DNA of 64,000 bases, taken from NCBI GenBank assembly GCA_040757835.1, contig JBFLWJ010000002.1:234922-298921 (forward strand), written 5' to 3'. Of the stretch, positions 9,757-17,753 are shown piece after piece. How positions within the stretch are numbered: position 1 is the stretch's first letter; every line of letters starts with the position of its first letter. The notes beneath the pieces were generated by a model. It was given only the letters and a program-made list of their open reading frames with translations. It had not been told where the DNA came from and searched no databases. Both the position numbers and the translations under genes were made by a program. The DNA comes from Actinomycetota bacterium (GTDB lineage Bacteria > Actinomycetota > Geothermincolia > Geothermincolales > RBG-13-55-18).

Positions 9757-10803
9757 ATGCGGGAAGCGCCGGTTCCGGACGGTTTCTACAACGGCAAACG
9801 GGTCCTGGTCACCGGTGGGCTCGGTTTTATCGGAAGCAACCTGGTGCAACGGCTCGTGCGCAGCGGGGCCAGCGTAACCGTCATCGACGCCTGCTTTCCC
9901 GACCAGGGAGCCAACCTCTTCAACCTCAAGGGCGTCCTGGAGGACCTGGTGCTGGTGGTCGCGGACATCGGCTCGCTGGACGAGATCTCCAGCTTCATCG
10001 TCGACCAGGAGGTCGTCTTCAACCTCGCGGCGTGCATCAGCCACATCGGCTCGTTGCACAATCCCCTGCAGGACCTGGAACGCAACTGCACCAGCCAGCT
10101 CCGCTTCCTCACCGCCCTCACCGAACTGAGCCCGCGGACCCGCATCATCCACACCGGCTCACGCAGCCAGTACGGCAACCCGGTTTATTCGCCCATCGAC
10201 GAGGAGCACCCTTTGAGGCCGGTGGACATAAACGGCGTCCACAAGACAGCGGTGGAGGAATACCACCGCATCTTCCACGATCTCGGCAAGATGCGCTTCA
10301 CGTCTTTGAGGCTCACCAACATCTACGGGCCGCGCCACCAGATGCACCACGACGGCCAGGGGTTCCTCAACTGGTTCATCCGCCAGGGTCTCTCGGGGCA
10401 GGAGATCTGCGTCTTCGGGGACGGCAGCCAGGAGAGGGACTTTCTCTACGTGGAAGACGTGGTCGAAGCGCTATTGCTGGCAGCCCCGGACAGCAGGTGC
10501 GAGGGCGGCATCTTCAACCTCGCCTCCGGGACCCCCGTATCGGTGGCCGAAGCCGCCGAGGCCATATGCAGCCTCACGGAGACGTCCTGGCGCTGCGTCC
10601 CCTATCCCCCGGAGCGCAACTCGGTCGAGCCCGGCAGCCTGCGCATTGACGGTTCCCGCCTGCAGGAGCTCCTGGGTTGGAGGCCGCGATCCGATTTCCG
10701 CGCCGGCCTGGAAGATACCATCTCCTACTACCGCCACTTCGGTTCCCGCTACTTCTACGGCCGTATGGGAAGCGTCTTCTATTCCGAGAAAGGCGTCGAT
10801 TGA
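9757..10803 (+). CDS. NAD-dependent epimerase/dehydratase (extended SDR)
   Basis: A nucleotide-sugar modifying enzyme of 348 residues. The Rossmann motif TGGLGFIG starts at residue 19. Where most family members have YxxxK, this protein reads NGVHK (N159 to K163), so the usual catalytic Tyr is Asn. I recall a subfamily with NGxNK at this place. The start is ATG 9757, six bases after GAGG and one base after the stop of the upstream fusion gene. An in-frame GTG at 9745 would overlap that gene. The product sugar cannot be named from sequence. Confidence 0.9.
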   Translation: MREAPVPDGFYNGKRVLVTGGLGFIGSNLVQRLVRSGASVTVIDACFPDQGANLFNLKGVLEDLVLVVADIGSLDEISSFIVDQEVVFNLAACISHIGSLHNPLQDLERNCTSQLRFLTALTELSPRTRIIHTGSRSQYGNPVYSPIDEEHPLRPVDINGVHKTAVEEYHRIFHDLGKMRFTSLRLTNIYGPRHQMHHDGQGFLNWFIRQGLSGQEICVFGDGSQERDFLYVEDVVEALLLAAPDSRCEGGIFNLASGTPVSVAEAAEAICSLTETSWRCVPYPPERNSVEPGSLRIDGSRLQELLGWRPRSDFRAGLEDTISYYRHFGSRYFYGRMGSVFYSEKGVD

Positions 10804-11927
10804 ACGCGGCCGCGGTGCCCTTCCTGGACCTGTCACGCCAGGACAGGGAACTCGCCGATGAGCTGGGGCTGGCCTTCTCCCGTTTCCTGCAGGGGGGCAT
10901 CTTCATATTGGGCCCGGAGGTCTCCAGCCTGGAGAAGGAATTCGCCTCGTCATGCGGTGCAAGGGCGGGAGTCGGAGTGGCCTCCGGCACCGACGCCCTG
11001 CTGCTCGCGCTCAAGGCGGCGGGAGCTCGCCCCGGGGACGGGGTCATCACGCCGGCACTTTCAGCCCCCCCCACCGCTGTCGCCGTATCGCTCTCCGGCG
11101 CCGAGCCGGTATTCGTCGATATCGACGCGGATACGCGCTGCATGGACCCCGAGGCGCTGCGCCGGGGCATCACCCCGCGCTCCCGCTTCGTCCTCGTGGT
11201 CCATCTCTACGGGCGCATGGCGGACATGACGTCGTTGGCGCGGGCCGCCGCTGAAAACGACCTGGTGCTCATAGAGGACTGCGCCCAGGCCCATGGCGCC
11301 GCCATGGCCGGCAGGGCCGCGGGCACCTGGGGCAAGGCGGGCTGCTTCAGCTTCTATCCCACCAAGAACCTGGGCGCCTATGGAGACGCCGGCATGATCG
11401 TCACCGCTGACGAGGAATACGCATCACGCTTGCGCGGCTTGCGCGATTACGGGCGTGTTGACCGCGACCACCTGGGAGAGATCGGCCAGAGCAGCCGCCT
11501 GGACGAGTTGCAGGCCGCGCTGTTGCGGGTGAAACTGCCTCGCCTCGACGCCTGGAACCGGCGGCGGCGGGAACTGGCGAGCAACTATCTGGACGGGCTG
11601 GCGGGCCTGCCCTTGCGCCTCCCGCAGTGGGACAGGAAAGAAGACCATTGCTTCCACCTCTTCGTGGTGGAATGTGAGCGCCGCGACTCGCTGCGCTCGT
11701 ACCTGGAGGGCCGGGGAATCCAGACCGCGGTGCACTATCCGCTTCCGCTGCACCTGCAGCGCCCCTACCTGCGGAGCGGCTTTGACACCGGTTCGTTCCC
11801 CGTCGCCGAGCGCCTCGCGCAGCAGGCTATCTCTCTGCCCCTCTATCCCCACCTCACCGACGCGGAACAGGAGATGGTGATCGGGGCCGTGCGCGATTAC
11901 TTCCGTCGCTCACGCAGTGGCCGTTAG
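10800..11927 (+). CDS. DegT/DnrJ/EryC1 family PLP-dependent sugar aminotransferase
   Basis: Transfers an amino group to a keto-nucleotide sugar. The 375-residue protein has the PLP Schiff-base lysine in PTKNLGAYGD (K189) and the family segments VPFLDLSRQD, VASGTDALLLAL and IEDCAQAHGA. I placed the start at TTG 10800 because it follows AGAAAGG by six bases and overlaps the epimerase stop as TTGA. A GTG at 10815 is the alternative. With its two upstream neighbours it points to an amino-deoxysugar used in a cell-surface glycan. Its stop codon overlaps the stop of the convergent nitroreductase gene. Confidence 0.92.
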   Translation: MNAAAVPFLDLSRQDRELADELGLAFSRFLQGGIFILGPEVSSLEKEFASSCGARAGVGVASGTDALLLALKAAGARPGDGVITPALSAPPTAVAVSLSGAEPVFVDIDADTRCMDPEALRRGITPRSRFVLVVHLYGRMADMTSLARAAAENDLVLIEDCAQAHGAAMAGRAAGTWGKAGCFSFYPTKNLGAYGDAGMIVTADEEYASRLRGLRDYGRVDRDHLGEIGQSSRLDELQAALLRVKLPRLDAWNRRRRELASNYLDGLAGLPLRLPQWDRKEDHCFHLFVVECERRDSLRSYLEGRGIQTAVHYPLPLHLQRPYLRSGFDTGSFPVAERLAQQAISLPLYPHLTDAEQEMVIGAVRDYFRRSRSGR

Positions 11928-12442
11928 AGGAAGGTGACCAGGCGGCGGCAGTCCATCTTGCGCGGGGGCTGCGTCTCGCCAGAGGCATATCCCACGGGGA
12001 TGAGCGCCAGGGGGCGCAGGTCCTTGACCAGGCGCAGCGCCCGGGACGCCATTTCCTCATCGAACGCACCCACCCAGCACGCGCCCAGTCCCAGGGCCGT
12101 CGCGGCCAGCAGCATGTTCTCGGTGGCCGCGGCCGTATCCTGGATGGAGTAGAGCTCAACCCCCCTCCGGCCGTAGCTGAGGGAGTGGGATGAGAGATCG
12201 GCGCAGACCACGATGACCACCGGTGCCGAGGCGACGAAGTCCTGGCCGTGGGCCGCCGTGGCCAAGGCCTTCTTCAGCTCCCCGTCCCTGACCACGATGA
12301 AGCGCCATGGCTGCACGTTTCCCGCCGAGGGCGCCTGGCAGCCGCAATTGAGGACCTCCTCCACCAGCTCCTCCGGCACCTCCCGGCTCGCATCGAACGA
12401 GCGCACGCTGCGCCTTTTCTCAATCGCCTCGAAGACATCCAC
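11924..12442 (-). CDS. Nitroreductase family FMN-dependent oxidoreductase
   Basis: A 172-residue member of the nitroreductase superfamily. The N-terminus EAIEKRRSVRSFD binds FMN phosphate. The segment APSAGNVQPWRF and the late GLGACWVGAFDEE motif are also typical. It starts at GTG with AGGAGA eight bases upstream. The substrate cannot be inferred; relatives reduce nitro groups, quinones or flavins. It lies 15 nt after the P1 peptidase gene and converges tail to tail with the aminotransferase gene. Confidence 0.9.
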   Translation of the reverse strand: MDVFEAIEKRRSVRSFDASREVPEELVEEVLNCGCQAPSAGNVQPWRFIVVRDGELKKALATAAHGQDFVASAPVVIVVCADLSSHSLSYGRRGVELYSIQDTAAATENMLLAATALGLGACWVGAFDEEMASRALRLVKDLRPLALIPVGYASGETQPPRKMDCRRLVTFL

Positions 12443-12457
12443 TTGGATCTTCTCCTC

Positions 12458-13405
12458 TCAGGCCAGATCAGAGCTGGCGGGTATGCCCGCCACCGCCGTC
12501 GCGTGCCTGACCGCGTTGCGCACCGCCTGCGACACGGCCACCGAGCCCACCACTCCCACCATATCCGCAGAAGCTTCCACCTGCCCGGTGGCGGCCGCGA
12601 ACACCAGGTCTCCGTCTAGCTTGGTGTGGCACGGCGAGATAGCCCTGGCGAAGCCGTTGTGGCCCCTCTGCGCAACCCAGTTGACATCGGTCTTGGAGAG
12701 CCTGGCGTTGGTCACTATGACCCCCAGGGTGGTGTTGGTGAGAGGCGGGGGTTGGCAGGTGGCGCAGAGCATGGACTCGATGCAGGCCTCGGTGCAGGCG
12801 AACCCCCCTTCGGGCGAGCGGGCGCCGGCGATGATCCTTCCCCTCTCGTCCACAACGTCCCCGAAGGCGTTCACCACCACCAGCGCGAAGACCTTCAGGG
12901 CCCCGGCCTCGATGAAGGCCGTCCCCAGGCCGCTCTTGGTACAGTTGGCCGCCCCGAACATCATCCCCACAGTGGCCCCCATACCCACGCCCACGTTTCC
13001 CTGTCGGGTGATGTCTTCACTGGTATCCAGGCAGGCGCGGTAGCCCATCTCCGCGTCCGGCCGAGCGTTGGGATCTCCGACTCCCAGGTCGAAGATGACC
13101 GCCGTGGGCACTATGGGAACGCGTGCCACTCCCGTCTCGAAACCGATGCCCTTTTCCTCCAGGTACCTGACCACGCCGATGCTGGACGCCAGGCCGAAGG
13201 CACTGCCGCCCGTTAGTACAAAGGCATGCACCTCCTCCACCAGGTTGACCGGGCTGAGCAAGTCGGTCTCGCGCGTCCCCGGGGCGCCGCCTCGCACGTC
13301 CACACCGCCCTTGCTCCCCGGCGGCAGCAGGACCACCGTGCACCCCGTAAGGCCCACCTCGTCCTGCGCGTGTCCCACCGTGACCCCGTCCATCCTGAAG
13401 GCCAT
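12458..13405 (-). CDS. P1 family peptidase (DmpA/NylC-type, autoprocessing)
   Basis: An N-terminal-nucleophile hydrolase of 315 residues. Family landmarks are the N-terminal GVTVGHA, VLTGGSAFGL and the VNAFGDVVD loop. NTTLGVIVTN (N224-T225) is the likely self-cleavage site, with Thr as the new N-terminal nucleophile by analogy with NylC. Relatives include L-aminopeptidase DmpA and nylon-oligomer hydrolase. The start was set at ATG 13405, just before the conserved core. The open frame reaches 13489 but would overlap the hydrolase gene by 74 nt. Confidence 0.9.
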   Translation of the reverse strand: MAFRMDGVTVGHAQDEVGLTGCTVVLLPPGSKGGVDVRGGAPGTRETDLLSPVNLVEEVHAFVLTGGSAFGLASSIGVVRYLEEKGIGFETGVARVPIVPTAVIFDLGVGDPNARPDAEMGYRACLDTSEDITRQGNVGVGMGATVGMMFGAANCTKSGLGTAFIEAGALKVFALVVVNAFGDVVDERGRIIAGARSPEGGFACTEACIESMLCATCQPPPLTNTTLGVIVTNARLSKTDVNWVAQRGHNGFARAISPCHTKLDGDLVFAAATGQVEASADMVGVVGSVAVSQAVRNAVRHATAVAGIPASSDLA

Positions 13406-13415
13406 GCTTCCCCCT

Positions 13416-14447
13416 TTACTCCTCTGATCCCTTCGGCGTACGGCCGAAACAGGTGGCGATGAAGGTCCCCATCTCCGCGTTGAGCTCATCGGTGCGTTCC
13501 AGGTGGGTGGAATGGCCGGCGCCCTCGTAGACCACCAGGCGGGCGTCGGGAAGGAGATCGCAGGTGCGCCGGTTGGCCTTTGCGCTGGTGAGCTTGTCCT
13601 TTGTCCCCACGAACATGATCACCGGGACGTTCACATGGGGCAGGTGCTCCTCCACGTGATAGTCGAAACATGCCTTCGCCGCCAGGCAGGTCGTCGGCAC
13701 CGGGGTGGAAAAGGACATCTCGCGCTGCATCTCCACCGCCTCCGCCGGGGGCTTTGCGCCGAAGGCTGCCCAGCGGCAGATGAGATAGGCGGCGGACGAA
13801 TCGCGCAGCACCTCTCGCCCCCACTCCACCAGGCGGTTTCTCCGCCCTCCAAGGACCAGGAACGGCGAGAGGGGAAGGGGGTAGAAGCGCCTGACCACAC
13901 CGCTCATGTAGATGCTCTCCAGTACATCGGTCCCGGTGGAATCGATCATCACCATCCCTTTGAGCCTGCCGCGGTACTCATCCCCGAAACGCTGGTGGAA
14001 CTTGAACGCTGTGAATCCGCCCATGCTGTGTCCTACGATGACGAACTCCTCGGGGCCCGCTGCGTCTATCACCGCCTTGAGGTCCTCCGCCAGGCGGTCG
14101 ATGCTGTGGTCCCCGCTCGCGGGGGCGCCGGACTTGCCGTGGCCGCGCTGGTCCATGGAGATCACCCGGTAATCCTTGCAGAGAAAGGACATCTGGTGCC
14201 TGAAGACATCGTGGCGGCAGGTCCAGCCGTGCGCGAAGAACACGGTGGGGCCGGGCTCGCCGCAGAACTCCGCGTACAGGCGGGTCCCGTCCCGAGACAC
14301 CACCCCACCCAGGACCTCCTTGCCCGCGCTGCAGCGGGATCCCTCGCCGCCGTCGCCCGACCTTGCGTGATCGAGGCGCCTTATCGCCGTCGGGACCGCC
14401 AGCAGGCCCAGTGAAACTGCGGCAGCACCCAGCGTGGTCTTCTTCAT
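13416..14447 (-). CDS. Alpha/beta hydrolase with N-terminal hydrophobic segment
   Basis: A 343-residue serine hydrolase. The nucleophile elbow GHSMGG puts the catalytic Ser at 141. The oxyanion-hole segment FFAHGWTC and the C-terminal His motif GAGHSTHLE complete the fold. Residues 5-20 are hydrophobic after a KK start, which suggests a membrane anchor or export signal. The start is ATG 14447 with GGAGG just upstream. The substrate is unknown; haloperoxidase-like and lipase-like esterases have similar motifs. It is probably cotranscribed with the P1 peptidase gene 10 nt downstream. Confidence 0.88.
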   Translation of the reverse strand: MKKTTLGAAAVSLGLLAVPTAIRRLDHARSGDGGEGSRCSAGKEVLGGVVSRDGTRLYAEFCGEPGPTVFFAHGWTCRHDVFRHQMSFLCKDYRVISMDQRGHGKSGAPASGDHSIDRLAEDLKAVIDAAGPEEFVIVGHSMGGFTAFKFHQRFGDEYRGRLKGMVMIDSTGTDVLESIYMSGVVRRFYPLPLSPFLVLGGRRNRLVEWGREVLRDSSAAYLICRWAAFGAKPPAEAVEMQREMSFSTPVPTTCLAAKACFDYHVEEHLPHVNVPVIMFVGTKDKLTSAKANRRTCDLLPDARLVVYEGAGHSTHLERTDELNAEMGTFIATCFGRTPKGSEE

Positions 14448-14493
14448 AACCCCTCCTTGAGATCCCACGGTCACTCGACAGCCCGGTGCGGTG

Positions 14494-15969
14494 CTAGTCT
14501 CCGAAACGGATGAGGTCGCCCGCGAACCTCAATGCGTCCCCCCTGTGCTTGAGCGCTCCCTCCAGCTGCGCGATGCGCACTTCCTTGAGTATCTCCCCGA
14601 TGGCCGGCCCTTCGGGCAGGCCCAGTTCGTCCATGAGGTCCCGCCCACCTATGAGGGGTGGGACCTCCTTCTCCCGGTAATATGCGTCGAGGAGGCGGCC
14701 GCATGCTTCGACATAGGACTGCAGTTCCTGGGGGGTGGACAGTGGTCCCCTGGTCGCACGGCGGTCCGCCACGGACAGCAGGACGATGTCGACCAGCTCG
14801 TCCCCCAGGTTGGCAACGACCCTCCTGAGCTGCCGTTCCGAGGCGCGCTCCGGGGTGGTGATGCCGATGTCCATATGTTTCCCGACCGTCACCGCCAGGT
14901 AATCCAAGGCCTTGCGCGACAGGCGCAGCCTCTCCGCGAGATCGATCACGGCATCCTGGCTGTGCCTCTGGTGGGAGTAGAAGTGGATGCGTCCCGAGGC
15001 ATCGGTGGTCGAGGTATCCGCCTTGCCCGCGTCGTGATACAGCGCCGCAAGCCGGAGGAACGAGCTGCGCGGCTGCAGGTCCTGTATGGTCTGTGCCATA
15101 TGCTCCGCGATCCTCGCCGCGTGGCCTGGGAACACCCGGCCCGGGTCCTTGAGCAGGATGTCCAGTTCCTCGATGGTGAGCAGGGTATGCGACCAGACGT
15201 CCAGGTGGTGGTAGGCGTTCTGCTCCAGTCCCACCGTTTCGGTTAGTCCCGGGAACACGTAATGCAGAAGTCCGGTGGATTCCAACTCCGCGAAGATCCG
15301 TGAGGTGTCCGGGAAGAGTAGGGTCTCCAGAAGCTCAACGCTCACACGCTCGCCCGGAGCCTTGGTCACCAGGGAGGCGTATTTCTTCATATGGTTCAAG
15401 GTGCGCTCCTCGTACTCCAGCCCCAATACGTGCCGGAAACGCATGGCCCTCATCAGGCGCACCGGATCCATGAGGAAGGTCTCGTTGGAGCATTCGCGAA
15501 GGATGCCTCGGGACAGGTCCCTCCAGCCGTAATGCTTGTCGATGAGATCGCGCGGCAGCCTCAGTTCCTCGCGCGTCAGCCTCTCCACGTCCACCGCCAT
15601 GGCATTGATGGTGAAGTCCCGGTAGGAGAGGTCCTCCTCGACGCTTATGCCTTTGATGGGCGAGAAGTCGATGGTCCTCCTGCGGTTATCGCTGTCGATG
15701 ACCACGCGGTGGGTCCTCTCCTCCTCTTGGAGCACGAAGGTCTTGCCGCTCCATCTTTCGGCTACTCCTCCCGCGACTGTCTCCGGGTCGGCCGAGGTGA
15801 TGAAGTCTATGTCTTCCGGTATCTCACCCAGGAAATAATCCCTCAGGTAGCCGCCTACCAGATAGACCTCGCCGGATTTTATGGAGGCCAGGTGGGTCAT
15901 GAGGGCGCCTAGAAACGGATCGGCACGGCCCAGGTCGTCCATGGTCAAGGCATTGGGGAGGACCTTCAA
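14494..15969 (-). CDS. CCA tRNA nucleotidyltransferase / poly(A) polymerase family protein with HD domain
   Basis: A 491-residue class II nucleotidyltransferase. It has the GGYLRD motif, the metal-binding EDIDF (DxD), and the RNA-binding RDFTINAMA and DPVRLMRAMRF motifs. A C-terminal HD phosphohydrolase domain contains YHDAGK. Actinobacterial CCA-adding enzymes have this architecture, so adding or repairing tRNA 3' CCA ends is the likely role. The start is TTG at 15969, four bases after GGAGG. A perfect -10 hexamer TATAAT is found on the minus strand at 16014-16019. Confidence 0.9.
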   Translation of the reverse strand: MKVLPNALTMDDLGRADPFLGALMTHLASIKSGEVYLVGGYLRDYFLGEIPEDIDFITSADPETVAGGVAERWSGKTFVLQEEERTHRVVIDSDNRRRTIDFSPIKGISVEEDLSYRDFTINAMAVDVERLTREELRLPRDLIDKHYGWRDLSRGILRECSNETFLMDPVRLMRAMRFRHVLGLEYEERTLNHMKKYASLVTKAPGERVSVELLETLLFPDTSRIFAELESTGLLHYVFPGLTETVGLEQNAYHHLDVWSHTLLTIEELDILLKDPGRVFPGHAARIAEHMAQTIQDLQPRSSFLRLAALYHDAGKADTSTTDASGRIHFYSHQRHSQDAVIDLAERLRLSRKALDYLAVTVGKHMDIGITTPERASERQLRRVVANLGDELVDIVLLSVADRRATRGPLSTPQELQSYVEACGRLLDAYYREKEVPPLIGGRDLMDELGLPEGPAIGEILKEVRIAQLEGALKHRGDALRFAGDLIRFGD

Positions 15970-16266
15970 CTTCCCTCCTTCACGCTTTAGTGACGGCTCC
16001 GCCCCGCGCCAACATTATAGCTCATGGCCATACAGGAATTGGCCAAATCCACGATATCATCGTGGACCCCAGGTAATATTGCCCGGAGACGATCCTGCCT
16101 TGTAGCCCTGACCCCCCCGCAATAAACTTACGGAAAGGCCTGCCAGGACAACTCCGCGCCCTTAAGCGTTTTACAGCATCCCCTAGACCCGCAATAAACT
16201 TACGGAAAGGCCTGCCAGGACAACACCGGAGGGCTTTCGGGCGTCCGCTGAGGAAAGGAGAAGGAA
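15970..16266. other. Intergenic region between CCA-type gene and orphan small gene
   Basis: A divergent gap of 297 nt. It holds a minus-strand TATAAT (16014-16019) for the CCA-type gene, a small hairpin (16050-16055 with 16059-16064) and two copies of a 37-bp direct repeat (listed separately). The plus-strand gene at 16267 has AAAGGAG six bases before its ATG. I see no convincing plus-strand promoter. Confidence 0.6.
16116..16224. repeat. Pair of identical 37-bp direct repeats, 72 bp apart
   Basis: Positions 16116-16152 and 16188-16224 are identical. Each begins CCCGCAATAAACTTACGG and ends CCAGGACAAC. The 35-nt sequence between them differs from the sequence after the second copy, so this is not a simple tandem duplication. 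The second copy lies 42 bp before the start codon of the small gene at 16267. The pair could be an operator pair, or remnants of a dispersed repeat. Confidence 0.85.
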
Positions 16267-16584
16267 ATGCTCATGCTGTCCACGGTCACATTTCCGGCAA
16301 CGTCGGCGGCGGAGTTCGTCAAGAAAGCGATTGAAGAGCTGACCAACAATCCATATCCCGAATTCACCAAGAGGGACTATTACTTCAAGTTCAGCGGGGA
16401 AGGCCTGGTGATGTACATCATCTACGATATCGCAGCCGGCAACGAGGAAGCCGCCCTTCGCGACATCAACGAGAGGATCTTCAAATTCTCGAACGCCATC
16501 GACGGGTTCAAGCCTACGCTCGAGCCACTCATCGGATTCGAGGATGCCTTCTCCCTGATAAACATGACCGCCCCCGAGCAATAA
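16267..16584 (+). CDS. Uncharacterised small protein (105 aa)
   Basis: I do not recognise this family with confidence. The protein is 105 residues, soluble, without Cys clusters or a signal peptide. Its pattern (a beta strand, a helix with FVKKAIEEL, then strands with YYFKFSGEGLVMYIIYDI, a helix, and a final FEDAFSLINM) suggests a small alpha/beta ferredoxin-like fold. Two such domains could form a dimeric barrel. AAAGGAG six bases upstream makes the ATG start convincing. It stands alone on the plus strand between minus-strand genes and behind a 37-bp repeat pair. Confidence 0.75.
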   Translation: MLMLSTVTFPATSAAEFVKKAIEELTNNPYPEFTKRDYYFKFSGEGLVMYIIYDIAAGNEEAALRDINERIFKFSNAIDGFKPTLEPLIGFEDAFSLINMTAPEQ

Positions 16585-16735
16585 GCGGTTAATAGCACGG
16601 CGGACACGGCGTTCGGGCAAAAACCATCCGCGCTGCCCCCAGCCCGGCGAGCAAGGTGCTCGGAGGAGCCTGCGACGACGACCAGCCTTGTCGCCGGGCC
16701 GGAAAAGCACCCCGCCCGAACGCCCAAGCCCCGGG

Positions 16736-17155
16736 CTAGTCCCGTGTCCAGTATACGCGGGCGAAATCCGAATGCTGCTGCCACTGTATGTCCAGATGGC
16801 CGGAGTACGCCTTCTCGAACTCCTTTCCCAGCCGTTCAGCCAGTACACGGTCGGTCGTCTCGATGACGATCTCGTCCTTTTTCTCCTCGATGTGGTAGAT
16901 GCGTGCGGCGATGTTCTTGCGCAGTTTTTTCTGCGCCACGCTGCGGATGAGGTTTTTCGCCTCTTCGCGGTGTGTATTGAGGAAGTCCCCCCTGAGATAG
17001 ACCACGCCGTCCACTTGACCCTTCGCCACCCTCTCGCAACCGGGGCAGAGGTGCTTCTGCCACCCGTTGCCCTTCATGGCCTTGGCCCTGACCGCTTCGT
17101 CGAAATCCCATTTTTGGTCGATGCAGACGGCGTAGCAGGAAGGACATATCTTCAT
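16736..17155 (-). CDS. NMD3-like zinc-ribbon protein (BCAM0308-like)
   Basis: A 139-residue protein with an N-terminal zinc ribbon: C4, C7 and C37, C40 (plus C11). The rest resembles the BCAM0308/NMD3-related family, with a small RNA-binding-like alpha/beta domain (GDFLNTHREEAKNLIR, then TTDRVLAERLGKEFEKAYSG). Eukaryotic and archaeal NMD3 acts in large-subunit export or assembly; the bacterial proteins have no settled function. It is the last gene of a possible long operon led by rplM, 32 nt after the THEP1-type gene. Confidence 0.78.
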   Translation of the reverse strand: MKICPSCYAVCIDQKWDFDEAVRAKAMKGNGWQKHLCPGCERVAKGQVDGVVYLRGDFLNTHREEAKNLIRSVAQKKLRKNIAARIYHIEEKKDEIVIETTDRVLAERLGKEFEKAYSGHLDIQWQQHSDFARVYWTRD

Positions 17156-17187
17156 GATCCTCTTCCTCCTTCAGGCTCTACGGAAAA

Positions 17188-17727
17188 TCAGTTGTCCGTC
17201 AAGATCCTGCTCAGTGAACCATCGATCACCTCCAGAAGCCTTTCTCTCTCCGTGGGTCGCAGAACGAAAGGGGTCACATCCCCTCTCGCAAGGATGTCCG
17301 CCAGGAAATCGCCCTTCCCGCTCTGCGCGGTGGCCAGTACGGGTACGGGAGCGTCCAGAAGCCGTGGCAGCATATCGCGGAAATGGCGGGAGAACAGTTC
17401 CATGCGTCCTATCTCGTCGATGATGAGCAGGTCGGCTTCATCTCTTCCCACCTGCATAGCGGGTATGGCGACGCCCTCGAATGCCGCTGTATCTACACCG
17501 TACTTTCCCACGCGCTGCTTTCCTTTGTAGGCGATATGCGCCAGCACCGCCGCGTCTCCCCTCAGGTCCCGCACGCGGAAACCCACGCGGTGGGGCCCTT
17601 CCCTTATCTCCTCGGTAACGAAACCTCCCGCCTTGAACCCGCGGGCGGCAAACCTCTCCGCCAGGCTCACGACCATGGTGGTCTTTCCGCTTCCGGGCCT
17701 TCCGGTCACCACGATGTTATCGGGCAT
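17188..17727 (-). CDS. THEP1-family nucleoside-triphosphatase
   Basis: A P-loop NTPase of 179 residues. Walker A GRPGSGKTT lies at residues 9-17. KAGGFVTEEIR and the Walker B segment LLIIDEIGRMEL are hallmarks of the THEP1/cancer-related NTPase family. Family members hydrolyse NTPs in vitro, but the cellular role is uncertain. The start is ATG 17727; the frame is open further into alr but that part is a shadow. It lies 26 nt after alr. Confidence 0.92.
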   Translation of the reverse strand: MPDNIVVTGRPGSGKTTMVVSLAERFAARGFKAGGFVTEEIREGPHRVGFRVRDLRGDAAVLAHIAYKGKQRVGKYGVDTAAFEGVAIPAMQVGRDEADLLIIDEIGRMELFSRHFRDMLPRLLDAPVPVLATAQSGKGDFLADILARGDVTPFVLRPTERERLLEVIDGSLSRILTDN

Positions 17728-17753
17728 ATAGAAATCATACCCTGGGGGGGCTT

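Noticed and set aside
16116..16224. Possible CRISPR array
   Set aside because: There are only two 37-bp repeats and one 35-nt spacer, no third repeat, no leader, and no cas gene in the window.
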